Virus record (IMG/VR): IMGVR_UViG_3300036770_005754
Coordinates: 112,559 to 176,558 of that record
Length of the DNA: 64,000 nt
Reading direction: 5' to 3' (one strand)
Source of the DNA: a virus
Numbering within the stretch: position 1 is the stretch's first letter; the number at the start of each line of letters is the position of its first letter. Below are positions 8,666 through 17,415 of the stretch, one piece after another. Both the position numbers and the translations under genes were made by a program. Below the pieces are notes generated by a model, which searched no databases, was not told the origin of the DNA, and saw only the letters and a program-made list of their open reading frames with translations.

Positions 8666-9337
8666 TCATTGGCGATATAATGGGTGTACGTTGCTTTCGC
8701 ATGGTCCTAGGATTATTCTGTCTCTGGAGCTTATTAGGGTGTTGATTAAGTTGACTATCTCGGATTGATCTGCTGGGTCGTTTGGTATGTTGTCGGTTTT
8801 TTCTTTTATTAGTAGCAATGTTTCTTGTAGTGCTTTGTCGTTTGTGGCCGTATCGACTATCGTTGATATTAGCTCTTTCAGGTCGGTGCTTATTACGCGT
8901 TCTGATACTGCACCGGTTTGGAATGCTTCTTCTGATATGCTGTCTTTTTGGGTTGTGTACAGTGTTGATGCGACGTAGTTCTCGTTTGTGACTTTTACTG
9001 TTCTGTTTTCATCTTCTGCTATTAGAACTTGGTCTAATATTTGTGCTCTTTCTTCTGTCCATGATTGTGCGTCTGGTATTTCATATGCTTGGTATACTGC
9101 TTCTTCTGATTTTATCCTGACATACCATTGTGCTAGGCAGGTTTCTTCTGAGTCTGTAGCTATTATTTGGTATATTCCTGGTGCGTGATCTATGAATTGA
9201 CATGTCCACATTGCTGCTGCGTTTGTGGCTTTGGTTATGTTGATCCCAGTCCCAACCACTGTGTCAGTTCCTATTTGGAATGTTTTCACAGTGGTTGGTG
9301 TTCCTTGGGCTCCGAACCGCACTGTTTGCGTTGTCAT
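8666..9337 (-). CDS. Putative short tail-fibre-like protein
   Basis: A 223-residue protein with an N-terminal beta domain (VRFGAQGTPTTVKTFQIG, then APGIYQIIATDSEE and CLAQWYVRI). The element P-G-x-Y-x-[IL] followed by A-T-D and then W-Y-V-R-I is typical of Ig-like folds in phage fibre proteins. The C-terminal half is a long predicted helix or coiled coil (LKELISTIVDTATNDKALQ onwards) that could drive trimerisation. Its ATG overlaps the upstream stop. Confidence 0.5.
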   Translation of the reverse strand: MTTQTVRFGAQGTPTTVKTFQIGTDTVVGTGINITKATNAAAMWTCQFIDHAPGIYQIIATDSEETCLAQWYVRIKSEEAVYQAYEIPDAQSWTEERAQILDQVLIAEDENRTVKVTNENYVASTLYTTQKDSISEEAFQTGAVSERVISTDLKELISTIVDTATNDKALQETLLLIKEKTDNIPNDPADQSEIVNLINTLISSRDRIILGPCESNVHPLYRQ

Positions 9338-9558
9338 TTTTCTACTTGTTGTTTTAGACGGTTAAGCAGATCTGTGCATGTTGATAGGACGTTTGATGCT
9401 TTGACCATGGATTCTTGGCCAGCTGTTGCTAGTTGTGCGTTTGCTATTTGTTTTGCTCCTGTTTCCATTAGCACCATTATGTTCATGTAGTCGTTTTTGG
9501 TGATTCCTACTTGGATGATTTCGGGTTGTTCTGTTGAATCTGCTTGCGAGTTTTGCAT
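9334..9558 (-). CDS. Small helical protein
   Basis: A 74-residue acidic/amphipathic protein (ITKNDYMNIMVLMETGAKQ, then a Gln/Leu-rich C-terminal helix NRLKQQVEK). Coupled by ATGA to the following fibre-like gene. Size and helical character suit a chaperone or assembly factor for that protein; this is inference only. Confidence 0.6.
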   Translation of the reverse strand: MQNSQADSTEQPEIIQVGITKNDYMNIMVLMETGAKQIANAQLATAGQESMVKASNVLSTCTDLLNRLKQQVEK

Positions 9559-9615
9559 TGTGGCTTCTCTTAATGTTTATGAATTTTGACCGTTGTTTGA
9601 TTATTTACTGATTGA

Positions 9616-10335
9616 TTATACCGGTTCTGTCGGCTGTTCAACTGGTACTATTGGTTCTACTGGCGGTTCTGGCGGTTCTGGCGGCTGTTCAACTGGTGCT
9701 ATTGGTTCTACTGGCGGTCCTGTCGGCTCTGTCGGCTCTGTCGGCTCTGTCGGCTGTTCAACTGGTGCTATTGGTTCTACTGGCGGTCCTGTCGGCTCTG
9801 TCGGCGGTTCAACTGGTGCTATTGATTCGACTGGCTGCTCTGTCGGCGATTCAACTGGTACCACTGGCTCTGCTGGCAGCTCTGTCGGTTCTGTCGGCGG
9901 TTCACCTGGCTCTCCTGACTCTCCTGGCTCCATTGGCTCTATTGGCGGTTCAATTGGTTCTGTTGGATATCTATCTCCAGTTAAAACAATTGACCCACCA
10001 ACTAACTCATATGGTACTGGGGATGAGACTTCTTCAGCTTTTATGATTCCAACAGAAGCTAAAAAGGTTCCCAAAGACCCATGATATTTAAATAATTCAA
10101 CGTCTCCGCCAAGATGGACAATGCCGTCATAAATGCCTGGTGGTGCTAAGAGCCTTAGTTCATTCAATATTTTTTGGGCGTCTTCGACTTTATATCCGGG
10201 AACGTTCCACATCATTTCCCGGCCCATGTCATATAGTCGTTTGATTTCTTCTGAAACTTGATTTGCGAACAATAGCATTGCTCTTGCTCGTTCGCGATGT
10301 TCATTCTTTTGTTCTTCTACTTGAAATAGTGACAT
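9616..10335 (-). CDS. Protein with long Pro/Glu repeat tail
   Basis: A 239-residue protein; the start at 10335 has GGAG six bases upstream. Residues 1-110 are globular and helical (EEQKNEHRERARAMLLFANQ; LGGDVELFKYHGSLGTFLAS). Residues about 125-239 are a tandem repeat of short P-V-E-P / P-T-E-P units arranged in larger blocks around EPIAPVEQPTEP. Such PE-rich tails are extended and rigid and are used as spacers in surface proteins. At the DNA level the tail is a degenerate direct repeat, so copy number may vary. Neighbours are fibre and lectin-like genes, which suggests a virion spacer or linker. Confidence 0.7.
   Translation of the reverse strand: MSLFQVEEQKNEHRERARAMLLFANQVSEEIKRLYDMGREMMWNVPGYKVEDAQKILNELRLLAPPGIYDGIVHLGGDVELFKYHGSLGTFLASVGIIKAEEVSSPVPYELVGGSIVLTGDRYPTEPIEPPIEPMEPGESGEPGEPPTEPTELPAEPVVPVESPTEQPVESIAPVEPPTEPTGPPVEPIAPVEQPTEPTEPTEPTGPPVEPIAPVEQPPEPPEPPVEPIVPVEQPTEPV
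9620..9960. repeat. Degenerate tandem repeat encoding Pro/Glu tail
   Basis: On the plus strand, blocks starting GTTCAACTGGT recur at about 9637, 9686, 9755 and 9806, each followed by a run of CTGTCGG or CTGGCGG hexamer-like units. The repeat lies in frame within the minus-strand gene at 9616-10335 and creates long open frames on the opposite strand that are not genes. Confidence 0.8.
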
Positions 10336-10337
10336 AT

Positions 10338-11984
10338 TTATCTCCAATTGTTAGATTTTATAAATGGATTGGTTGGCACCCAGACACCGTTTTGTTTTAT
10401 GTAATGACCTTCAGTTTGTTTCCATTCTCCGTTATTTTTGACCCATGTCTGGGAAAGCTCCGATGTTGTTTTCGGTGACTGTTGACGCATCGCGAACATT
10501 CCGCCGCGACCCAGTTGGTACAGGCTTCGCACCTCATTTGCCGACAGGGCGCGATTCCAAACTCCATAATCCGCGCCTAGTCCATTCAACTGCTGAAATG
10601 TGTTTTGCCCACCTGAAAACCACAGCGCGTTAGTCGAATTACCAAATACGCCAGTTGCTGACACCGTACTGCCGATCTGTAATCCATTTAAATAAACACG
10701 CATGGACGATCCATCCCAAGTAGCCACCAAATGCTGCCATCCCGCTGAAATCAAAACCCCTGTACTGAGCGTTCTTAAAGTGCCGCCGGTTGTTAGATAA
10801 AATGTGATTGCTGATGCTTCGTGCATTAAAATGAACCCGGAACCGCTCCATTTTGACATGTATCGCCGTTGCCCTGATACAGCGCGATCCGATATCCAGC
10901 AGGCGAGCGACAGCGATGAAAGTCCGGCGTATAGCGCAGGATTCCCACAGTTAACAATGTCATTTGAACCATCAAAATCCAATGCGTATTTCCCACCACT
11001 CACCACCCAATCCGTCGCCGCGTCCATGTTTGTGAGCGTGCCGTGGTTTTTATATGGTCCGTGATCTATTAATCTAGTTCCTGTTGGGCCCAAACTAGGA
11101 CTCCATGCTCCGACTACACCTTTCCATAAATTTGGATATAATGGCTCCCCATCTCTTGGGGCGAAGCCATTGTGATAGCTAGGTTCGATTGGTGGTCTAT
11201 TAATTAAAGACGCTCTATCTCGGCGTATTATTGTTGTTGGTTGTGTGAATGAATATATTCGTCTTCGCGGTTTACGTTGCAACATTCCACCGCGACCAAG
11301 TTGATAAATATTCGTTATCTCATTAGCGGTTAAACCTCGATCCCATAAGATAGCATCAGATACTAAGCCATCAAACGAATATGTTATATTAAGCACAGGT
11401 AATCTAGCACTATTTCTACCTATGAAAAAATTATTTGTTCCAATCGCTGTAGACTCTGAGTCATGAATTCGAATATTGTTTTGGTAAAGTTGATATCGAG
11501 AGCCATTATTCACAATAGTAAAAAGATGCCATGAAGCACGATTAACAAGCGGCGAAGGAGTGGCTGTAGCTCGACCTGTTCGCAACACCTCCATATAAAT
11601 CATACCATCAGTCCAAACATAATGAGACCCAAAATTCGAGCTATCTTGAGCAAATGGAGGAGATGTCCTAGATTGACTTGTTGGTGTTGCCAGCCTTAAT
11701 TTACACCAGCACGACATTGTAGCTGCATTAAGAGGTTGTACCGACCCAAGACTGCAAAAATCATCAACTCCATCAAATTCTAGTGCATATTGCCCATCGC
11801 TAATAATCCAGTCATTGGCCACGTCCATATTAGTAAGTGAACCCCAATTATTGCTGCGACTGACATCATATAATCTCGACCCAGTCGGACCAAGAGATGG
11901 CGACCAATATCCAACTACACCATCCCATAATTCTGGATTGTTAGATTCATCGTAAGTGCCATAATTACTCCAATCTGGTCTCAT
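10338..11984 (-). CDS. Double LamG/ConA-like lectin virion protein
   Basis: A 548-residue protein with two homologous halves. Each begins with an L-W-x-G-V-V-G-x-W-S-P-S-L-G-P-T-G block (near residues 19 and 286), continues with a NMD...DW segment and an F-D-G strand, and ends in the same YQLGRGGM block (near 227 and 500). This is the Concanavalin A-like/LamG jelly-roll architecture with the usual WDR/WNR-x-L-[TS]-x-N-E-[IV] terminal motif. Such domains bind glycans or act as structural jelly rolls. A C-terminal tail with W-V-K-N-N-G-E-W-K repeats follows. Start overlaps the upstream stop (ATGA). Likely receptor binding or virion surface; the duplication is internal to the gene. Confidence 0.75.
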   Translation of the reverse strand: MRPDWSNYGTYDESNNPELWDGVVGYWSPSLGPTGSRLYDVSRSNNWGSLTNMDVANDWIISDGQYALEFDGVDDFCSLGSVQPLNAATMSCWCKLRLATPTSQSRTSPPFAQDSSNFGSHYVWTDGMIYMEVLRTGRATATPSPLVNRASWHLFTIVNNGSRYQLYQNNIRIHDSESTAIGTNNFFIGRNSARLPVLNITYSFDGLVSDAILWDRGLTANEITNIYQLGRGGMLQRKPRRRIYSFTQPTTIIRRDRASLINRPPIEPSYHNGFAPRDGEPLYPNLWKGVVGAWSPSLGPTGTRLIDHGPYKNHGTLTNMDAATDWVVSGGKYALDFDGSNDIVNCGNPALYAGLSSLSLACWISDRAVSGQRRYMSKWSGSGFILMHEASAITFYLTTGGTLRTLSTGVLISAGWQHLVATWDGSSMRVYLNGLQIGSTVSATGVFGNSTNALWFSGGQNTFQQLNGLGADYGVWNRALSANEVRSLYQLGRGGMFAMRQQSPKTTSELSQTWVKNNGEWKQTEGHYIKQNGVWVPTNPFIKSNNWR

Positions 11985-12538
11985 GATAAAGTGTCCACTA
12001 TTGCAGGGTATATCGGCACAACAATTAATCGAGAATCATTATCAATTGGTGTCGTTTCATTCCGAATAGCCTGCCCGAGATTATTATCGACGATCGGAGC
12101 AACATACCTCCCGCGAGGATACCATACAGACGGGTCTTGTGTTAGAACAGTATTGCCATCTGGTGTTGCGATAAGAGTAACCACTGGTCGTGGGGCTTGT
12201 CGCAGGTTCGCATCTAGCGTACCTAGTGTATACGCCCCATCTGAACCAGTTACTTTTGCTGGCCATAAGGTGTTATTATATGATGATACCAAATATGCTT
12301 CCACAGTCAAGCCAGCAGTAGGTGCCGTACCAGTTTCAATCGAGAGATAAACTAGACAGAATTCGGGAAGTAGGAAGATATTACCAACGCTCAACGCTAG
12401 GTCCGCAGATTGCCCTTGTTGTGCCGACCCATTAGCGAGGTTGTTGAATGACAACTCCCTAGTGACCCCAGTTGCTCCGGGTTGCCCCCAAACAATTGCT
12501 GTGCCTTGTACGGTGCCAGAGAAATCAGGTAATGCCAT
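11981..12538 (-). CDS. Virion-region paralogue A (MALPD family)
   Basis: A 185-residue beta-rich protein starting MALPDFSGTVQGTA. It is a paralogue of the next gene upstream (12571-13107): same start, same SLANG/NLANG element after about 30 residues, the same TAPTAG / ATPTAG loop, the D-x-x-Y-T turn, and a late block that aligns as YPRGRYVAPIVDNNLG with FPKGPYVNLVIDNRSG. No known family recognised. Tandem copies in a fibre region suggest a small multi-copy virion decoration or fibre-foot protein. Confidence 0.65.
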   Translation of the reverse strand: MALPDFSGTVQGTAIVWGQPGATGVTRELSFNNLANGSAQQGQSADLALSVGNIFLLPEFCLVYLSIETGTAPTAGLTVEAYLVSSYNNTLWPAKVTGSDGAYTLGTLDANLRQAPRPVVTLIATPDGNTVLTQDPSVWYPRGRYVAPIVDNNLGQAIRNETTPIDNDSRLIVVPIYPAIVDTLS

Positions 12539-12570
12539 TTGTTATACCCTCTCTATTTTGTATATTAAAC

Positions 12571-13107
12571 TCATAAACTATCCTCAACAGATTCTTCTAA
12601 TGGAGTTAATCGAATTACCATATTTTCCGCACTAGAATGAAAAGCCGCCCCACTGCGATTATCGATTACCAAATTAACATATGGGCCTTTTGGAAACATT
12701 AATCCGACAAGAGATTTTTGAATCGTTGGGGTTGCTATAGCTGAACATATGTGAGCCCCAAGAAATTCCAATTGGCGAATAGCCACATCAATGTCATTAT
12801 TATATCCAGTATATGGGGCGTCATTTCCGCTGGTATTGCCTTGCCCAGCACCGTTTTCATTAGTATATGATGCGTAAAAGTTTACAGAATTCCCTGCCGT
12901 AGGGGTTGCCGCCATTTCTAGTTCTACGTCAACTTTCCATCTTTGGGCCCATTTTGGACCAAGGAATAGGGTTTGAGTCTGTCTAGCACCCGCACTAGTG
13001 CCGTTGCCATTAGCAAGGCTGGTGAGTGTTACTACGGCATCACCGCCTGATGTTTTAATTGTTTTCGGGGTGCCCGATTGTGTTTTTGAATAGTCTGGTA
13101 AAGCCAT
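12571..13107 (-). CDS. Virion-region paralogue B (MALPD family)
   Basis: A 178-residue beta-rich protein starting MALPDYSKTQSGTP, paralogous to 11981-12538. Conserved features are the SLANG element, the TPTAG loop, the PYTGYNNDIDVAIRQL block and the late FPKGPYVNLVIDNRSG strand pair. It follows the fibre genes and a possible 50-codon gene. Gene duplication with divergence is visible; the function is unknown. Confidence 0.65.
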   Translation of the reverse strand: MALPDYSKTQSGTPKTIKTSGGDAVVTLTSLANGNGTSAGARQTQTLFLGPKWAQRWKVDVELEMAATPTAGNSVNFYASYTNENGAGQGNTSGNDAPYTGYNNDIDVAIRQLEFLGAHICSAIATPTIQKSLVGLMFPKGPYVNLVIDNRSGAAFHSSAENMVIRLTPLEESVEDSL

Positions 13108-13112
13108 AATAA

Positions 13113-13265
13113 TTATCCTACTAAGTTAAATTTGTATAAATTTGAGTGGTGACAGTTTGCCCTGTGGTCGATCTCCGAACGCACTTTGCAGAGCAGTTCA
13201 TCGGCTGCCATTTGAGCCTGAGTTGCCTGCGGGATTGGATTGGTTGCAAAAATGCCGTCTGTCAT
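13113..13265 (-). CDS. Possible 50-residue protein downstream of fibre gene
   Basis: A 50-codon frame (MTDGIFATNPIPQATQ...) occupies the whole gap between a fibre gene and the MALPD paralogue, leaving five bases on either side. Its base use resembles the adjoining coding sequence and the middle (AQMAADELLCKVRSEI) is a plausible amphipathic helix. No clear ribosome site is seen. Position suggests a fibre-assembly helper, unproven. Confidence 0.5.
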   Translation of the reverse strand: MTDGIFATNPIPQATQAQMAADELLCKVRSEIDHRANCHHSNLYKFNLVG

Positions 13266-13270
13266 GTTGA

Positions 13271-15013
13271 TTATGTTCCGTATGCGAGATCTGCTATCTC
13301 AATAATTACAACCCATCGCCATATTTCCGATGCAATTCCAGTCACAGAAAACTGTACTGCTTCATTTGTATCGTCCGCAGTAACGGCGAGATCAGTGCTC
13401 GCATTGTCTTCGTGGTCTGTGCCAATCGTTTCCACATACACCAATGTGGTGGTACTGCCAACTCGTTTGATTGCGCCCTTCCGGACATAATGGGCAATGG
13501 CTGATCCGTCAGATTTACTACCGATAACATTCGCGATAAAACCCCAAACCTTACCAGCAGGAAGTACCGGGCGAACGCTTTGATCGCTACGCAAAAACAA
13601 AACAGCGGGCGTTGCATCTGTTGTTTTGTTTGATGCGATTAGCCGCAAATATTGAGCGTCACCATTTGCCGAAAAACGCCATCCTGCGTGTGCTCGCGAC
13701 GCATACAGGCCCGCGACTGCATGCCGACCAGTCGCAAATGAAACATCTCCGCTTGCCGCATCCGAATCGCCAATAGCTGCCGACGCAAATCCTGTTGCAC
13801 TGGAAGCGATACCCATTGCAAATGTATACGCAGACCCTGTACTGCACCACGCGCCAGCAGCAAGCGACGACGATCCCAATGCCACCTGAGAGGCAGCACT
13901 TCGCACTGTCTGTAGGTCAACCGCGTTAGCCCCGCGTGCATTTCCGCCTGCAGTTGTGCCGTCTGGGACTTGCAGCGAAAACGCCCCTGAACCCTTCGGC
14001 ACGATACTCACGGAAACATTCGTGCTGCTGCCAGTCGCCTGCAATGAAACGTGATTAACAGTATTATTGGGTGAGGTCGTGTAATTGACTGGGATCTCAA
14101 AACCTTGAACCCGCAAGACGCGGTCGCTGCCGCCCGCCGAGCCTTTTTCAGTCGCGATTGTACAAACGTTACCGGACCAGCCTATTGACAACCGCTCGTA
14201 GGAGGTGCTGCTCGTGAATGTATTGTAAATGCGGTAGGTTTGTGGATTTGTCGCACTTCGCTGCTCTAAAACCTGCGGCGAGCCAAACCCTAATAATGTA
14301 ACGCTGCCGCTTATTTGAATTCCGCCCGAAGAATTTAATTGCAAATTATTTACTGCGCTAGCATTCGTCCTGAACTGTATAAAACCACCAACGTTATTGT
14401 CGATGTATAGGTTGGCGCCGAATACGGAAACCCTGTGGTCATTGGTCCCAGTACCGAGTCGAATGTCTGCAGAATTAAAATACTTGATCCCGAGAAACCG
14501 TTGTGTGTCTGTCGTCACCACACCCCGAGCGGTTGCACTTGCGTCTGGTATGTTGAGTGTGTGAACAGTCCCCTCACTAACAATGTTAAAGTCAGTGCCA
14601 GCGGCCCCAGTGACAATAGTCTGAGGGCTCACTGTAAGACCATTCAAGGAGGCAATACCGGTAGCATTAATGTTCCAACTTCTATTAGCCGATAAATCGT
14701 AGCTAACATTATTAATAGTGATAGTTCTAGCCTCTGGGACATAGTTCGTTAGCCCAACCGCTTCTTGGTACTGGAAATAGATATCCCCATCTGAACCACC
14801 GCTTGGTTCAATCGTCCCTGACGTAATTTTGGGAACGACGACACCGTCGGCGGTAATAACGCCGTTCTTGTTGACAGAGAACTTACTGGCATTGTTGACC
14901 AGCAGGTCTATGAGTGTACTTCCACCACCAGAAGCTATATCATTGATATTAGCTTTGATGCATGTTAAGTCAACTCCGGAATTATTCCATGTTGGGGCGA
15001 ATTGTATTGTCAT
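13271..15013 (-). CDS. Long tail fibre protein, paralogue 1
   Basis: A 580-residue fibre. Residues 1-65 form the foot shared with the next fibre (FAPTWNNSGVDLTCIKAN, then GGGSTLIDLLVNN). The centre contains YELSANRSW-like and VVTTDTQRFLG fibre-shaft elements, an ARGANAVDLQT segment, then a YadA-like left-handed beta-roll region with SSATGFASAAIGDSDAASG-type spacing. The last 90 residues (around VNYV..VETIG, EISVTGI-type strand and W-R-W-V-V) are a C-terminal domain shared by all three fibres and probably end in a trimerisation or receptor tip. Start follows the stop of the previous fibre by one base. Confidence 0.75.
   Translation of the reverse strand: MTIQFAPTWNNSGVDLTCIKANINDIASGGGSTLIDLLVNNASKFSVNKNGVITADGVVVPKITSGTIEPSGGSDGDIYFQYQEAVGLTNYVPEARTITINNVSYDLSANRSWNINATGIASLNGLTVSPQTIVTGAAGTDFNIVSEGTVHTLNIPDASATARGVVTTDTQRFLGIKYFNSADIRLGTGTNDHRVSVFGANLYIDNNVGGFIQFRTNASAVNNLQLNSSGGIQISGSVTLLGFGSPQVLEQRSATNPQTYRIYNTFTSSTSYERLSIGWSGNVCTIATEKGSAGGSDRVLRVQGFEIPVNYTTSPNNTVNHVSLQATGSSTNVSVSIVPKGSGAFSLQVPDGTTAGGNARGANAVDLQTVRSAASQVALGSSSLAAGAWCSTGSAYTFAMGIASSATGFASAAIGDSDAASGDVSFATGRHAVAGLYASRAHAGWRFSANGDAQYLRLIASNKTTDATPAVLFLRSDQSVRPVLPAGKVWGFIANVIGSKSDGSAIAHYVRKGAIKRVGSTTTLVYVETIGTDHEDNASTDLAVTADDTNEAVQFSVTGIASEIWRWVVIIEIADLAYGT
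14032..14200. repeat. 169-bp direct repeat, copy A (fibre paralogue 1)
   Basis: Nearly identical, with only scattered substitutions and no length change, to 15905-16073 in the next fibre gene. It encodes the segment after the ARGANAVDLQT block (around GWSGNVCTIATEKGS). The high nucleotide identity, far above the rest of the two genes, points to recent duplication or gene conversion. Confidence 0.8.
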
Positions 15014-15014
15014 A

Positions 15015-17414
15015 TCAAACTCCGTAAGCTAATTCTGCGCCACTAACTACTGCTATCCACCGCCAGGTCTCATTCAACACACCGGTTACAGAGATTTCAA
15101 GAGCGTCGTTTGTGTTGTCAGCTGTTATTGACAAATTGCACAATGATGGATTATAGTCAGTACCTATTGTTTCTGGTGTTGCTTCTAACGATGTTGTACC
15201 ACCGACATTTTTAATATCGACTGTGCGCCTAAATCTAGCTCCTACCGATCCGTCGGACTTGAACCCCTTGATCATTACATCTGCAGACAAACCTTTACCC
15301 GATGGAATCGTCAAGCGAGCAGATGAACCATTTAGAAACAAGGTCACTGCGGAATCGGTTGTGGTTTTGTTACGGAGAACAAATTCCACTGCTTGACAAT
15401 CGCCGGCGGCAGCAAAGCGGCCGGAAGCGCGGGCATCCATACCGTAACGATCTGCGACTGCCCGATAGCCACCAAACACGGATGAATATGCTGCCGATGC
15501 AGTATTTTCGCCGCCGCCAATTGCTGCGGCATCTTCGCTTTGAGCGCGATTGAATCCACCACCAGCCATCGCCCGCAGACCCGTAGCCTCGGAATATCTG
15601 CCCCCAAGATTTGCGGAATAACCTGCACTTGCGATTCCTTCTGCCCCGGCAGAAAACGAAAAATCACCCGTGGCTTGTCCGAAAATACAGGCCGAATTAT
15701 TACCACTCGCCCGCACTGCCGACGGACCAAGAAACGACGCACTCCCGCTCGCCACGTCTGCGGCTGCACTACGCGATGTTGTGCGCAGGTCAACAGCGTT
15801 TGCGCCCCTCGCATTGCCGCCCGCAGTCGTGCCATCAGGCACCACCAGCGAAAACGCACCCGATCCCTTCGGCACGATCGACACCGAAACATTCGTGCTA
15901 GCACCAGTCGCCTGAAATGAAACGTGATTAACAGTATTATTGGGTGAGGCCGTGTAGTTGACTGGGATCTCAAAACCCTGAACCCTAAGAACGCGGTCGC
16001 TGCCGCCCGCCGAGCCTTTTTCAGTTGCGATTGTGCAAACGTTACCGGACCAGCCTATTGACAACCGCTCGTATGATGTGCCGCTGGTATCTATATTGTA
16101 TATATGTAGCGATTGCCCAGTCGTGGCGTTCGCTAAAGAAATTATATCACTCGAATTTCCTAATTTTGAATTTAAAAGAATCCTTCCAGCGGCTGCAGAA
16201 GTACCGGCACCTACACCACCGCTACCGCCAGCAAGCACTACATTCCCACCAGCCCCATTTGTAGTCGCGCCGTCACCACCATTACCTGCGGTAATTGTGA
16301 TCGTACCGCCCAAACCGCCTATTCGAGTGCCTGATGCCGATACCGCAGCGCCACCATTACCAGCAGTTAGTCCTATTGATCCACCGACGCCGCCAGTAAT
16401 AACTCCAGACGTTCCGGTGACCGCACCACCAGCACCACTAGTTATTGACAACGGACCACCGGATCCTCCTGTTCCACCAGCAGCGCTAGCGATATTACCA
16501 CGCGCTGTGATAATATTGATAGCCGCTCCAGTGCGTGCAGTACTCGACGAAGTATGTGTTGAACCACTACCAGTAGATATTGTAATAGGACCACCGACAT
16601 AATTACCAGCACCACCACTATTAGACGGTGTGAATATGTTCACAGCACCACTATCAAATAAAAACACACCGCCAGGAGCACCATTTGATCCTGCGCCAAC
16701 GACATTTACACTCCCAGCCGTTGCAGACGCACCGCCGGGATTTCCGGCGTATATGGTGACACTGCCGCCAGAACTAGCCGTACTGCCAGTATTCGCCCCA
16801 TTCCCTGCCCCAATCACCACCGATCCACCAATGCCTATGGGGAATGGAGATCCCGACCCTGATGACGCAGCGTTTCCAGCTAGAACTGTGACGTTTCCAC
16901 CCGCAGCTGCAGTTACACCAGTACTGCCAGCCACAGCACCTGCAGCTGTTATAATAATAGACTGCCCAGCTAAAGATGAATCAACTTGTGTCGGAGCACC
17001 ACCAGCTATTCGTAATGCCTGATCGACCGGCCCATATAAGTGTGTTATTTCACCTAACCCAGACCCCCAATTCAACACAGCCGTGAGAGTTTTGGCTCCT
17101 GCAATCGTCTGTGATCCAGTAGTAATCAGCCCTCTCGCAGTCGTACTCGCGTCCGGTAAATTAAAGGTTATACCAGAACCAGACTGACTTATATTGAAAT
17201 CAGCACCAGAAGAACCTACTGAAAAATTTACAGGAACAGTGGAGCCGTTAGACAAAATAAGCCCACTTTTATTCACAGAGAATTTGCTAACGTCATTAAC
17301 TAACAGATCTATTAGCGTGCTTCCGCCACCAGATGCTACATCGATAGCGTTAGCCTTAATGCACGTCAAATCGACGCCAGACTCGTTCCATGTTGGGGCG
17401 AATTGTATTGTCAT
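15015..17414 (-). CDS. Long tail fibre protein, paralogue 2, glycine-rich shaft
   Basis: A 799-residue fibre with the same foot (FAPTWNESGVDLTCIKAN) and C-terminal domain (ETIGTDY..., W-R-W-I-A-V-V) as its neighbours. Residues about 130-430 are distinctive: a Gly/Ala/Thr/Ser array of short strand-turn units such as GGNVTVLAGN, GGSVTIYAGN and GGTITITAGNGG. These look like a beta-solenoid or polyglycine sandwich shaft comparable in style to glycine-rich phage tip adhesins. A YadA-like stretch (ASGNNSACIFGQATGDFS) follows. The block is unlike the other two paralogues, so it appears to have been inserted or exchanged. Confidence 0.75.
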   Translation of the reverse strand: MTIQFAPTWNESGVDLTCIKANAIDVASGGGSTLIDLLVNDVSKFSVNKSGLILSNGSTVPVNFSVGSSGADFNISQSGSGITFNLPDASTTARGLITTGSQTIAGAKTLTAVLNWGSGLGEITHLYGPVDQALRIAGGAPTQVDSSLAGQSIIITAAGAVAGSTGVTAAAGGNVTVLAGNAASSGSGSPFPIGIGGSVVIGAGNGANTGSTASSGGSVTIYAGNPGGASATAGSVNVVGAGSNGAPGGVFLFDSGAVNIFTPSNSGGAGNYVGGPITISTGSGSTHTSSSTARTGAAINIITARGNIASAAGGTGGSGGPLSITSGAGGAVTGTSGVITGGVGGSIGLTAGNGGAAVSASGTRIGGLGGTITITAGNGGDGATTNGAGGNVVLAGGSGGVGAGTSAAAGRILLNSKLGNSSDIISLANATTGQSLHIYNIDTSGTSYERLSIGWSGNVCTIATEKGSAGGSDRVLRVQGFEIPVNYTASPNNTVNHVSFQATGASTNVSVSIVPKGSGAFSLVVPDGTTAGGNARGANAVDLRTTSRSAAADVASGSASFLGPSAVRASGNNSACIFGQATGDFSFSAGAEGIASAGYSANLGGRYSEATGLRAMAGGGFNRAQSEDAAAIGGGENTASAAYSSVFGGYRAVADRYGMDARASGRFAAAGDCQAVEFVLRNKTTTDSAVTLFLNGSSARLTIPSGKGLSADVMIKGFKSDGSVGARFRRTVDIKNVGGTTSLEATPETIGTDYNPSLCNLSITADNTNDALEISVTGVLNETWRWIAVVSGAELAYGV
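15905..16073. repeat. 169-bp direct repeat, copy B (fibre paralogue 2)
   Basis: Second copy of the repeat at 14032-14200, in the same frame and position relative to the C-terminal domain of its own fibre gene. Confidence 0.8.
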
Positions 17415-17415
17415 A

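Noticed and set aside
9593-10084. Plus-strand frames of 163 and 144 residues, Gly/Ser/Thr-rich or Leu/Ala-rich
   Set aside because: They are shadows of the Pro/Glu repeat in the minus-strand gene; low-complexity, no ribosome site, on the wrong strand for the block.
15344-15973. 209-residue minus-strand ORF inside the fibre gene
   Set aside because: Arg-rich out-of-frame shadow of paralogue 2.
16025-17022. Plus-strand ORFs up to 189 residues, Pro/Ala-rich, opposite the middle fibre
   Set aside because: Antisense of the glycine-rich fibre repeat (Gly/Ala codons read as Pro/Ala); no independent signals.
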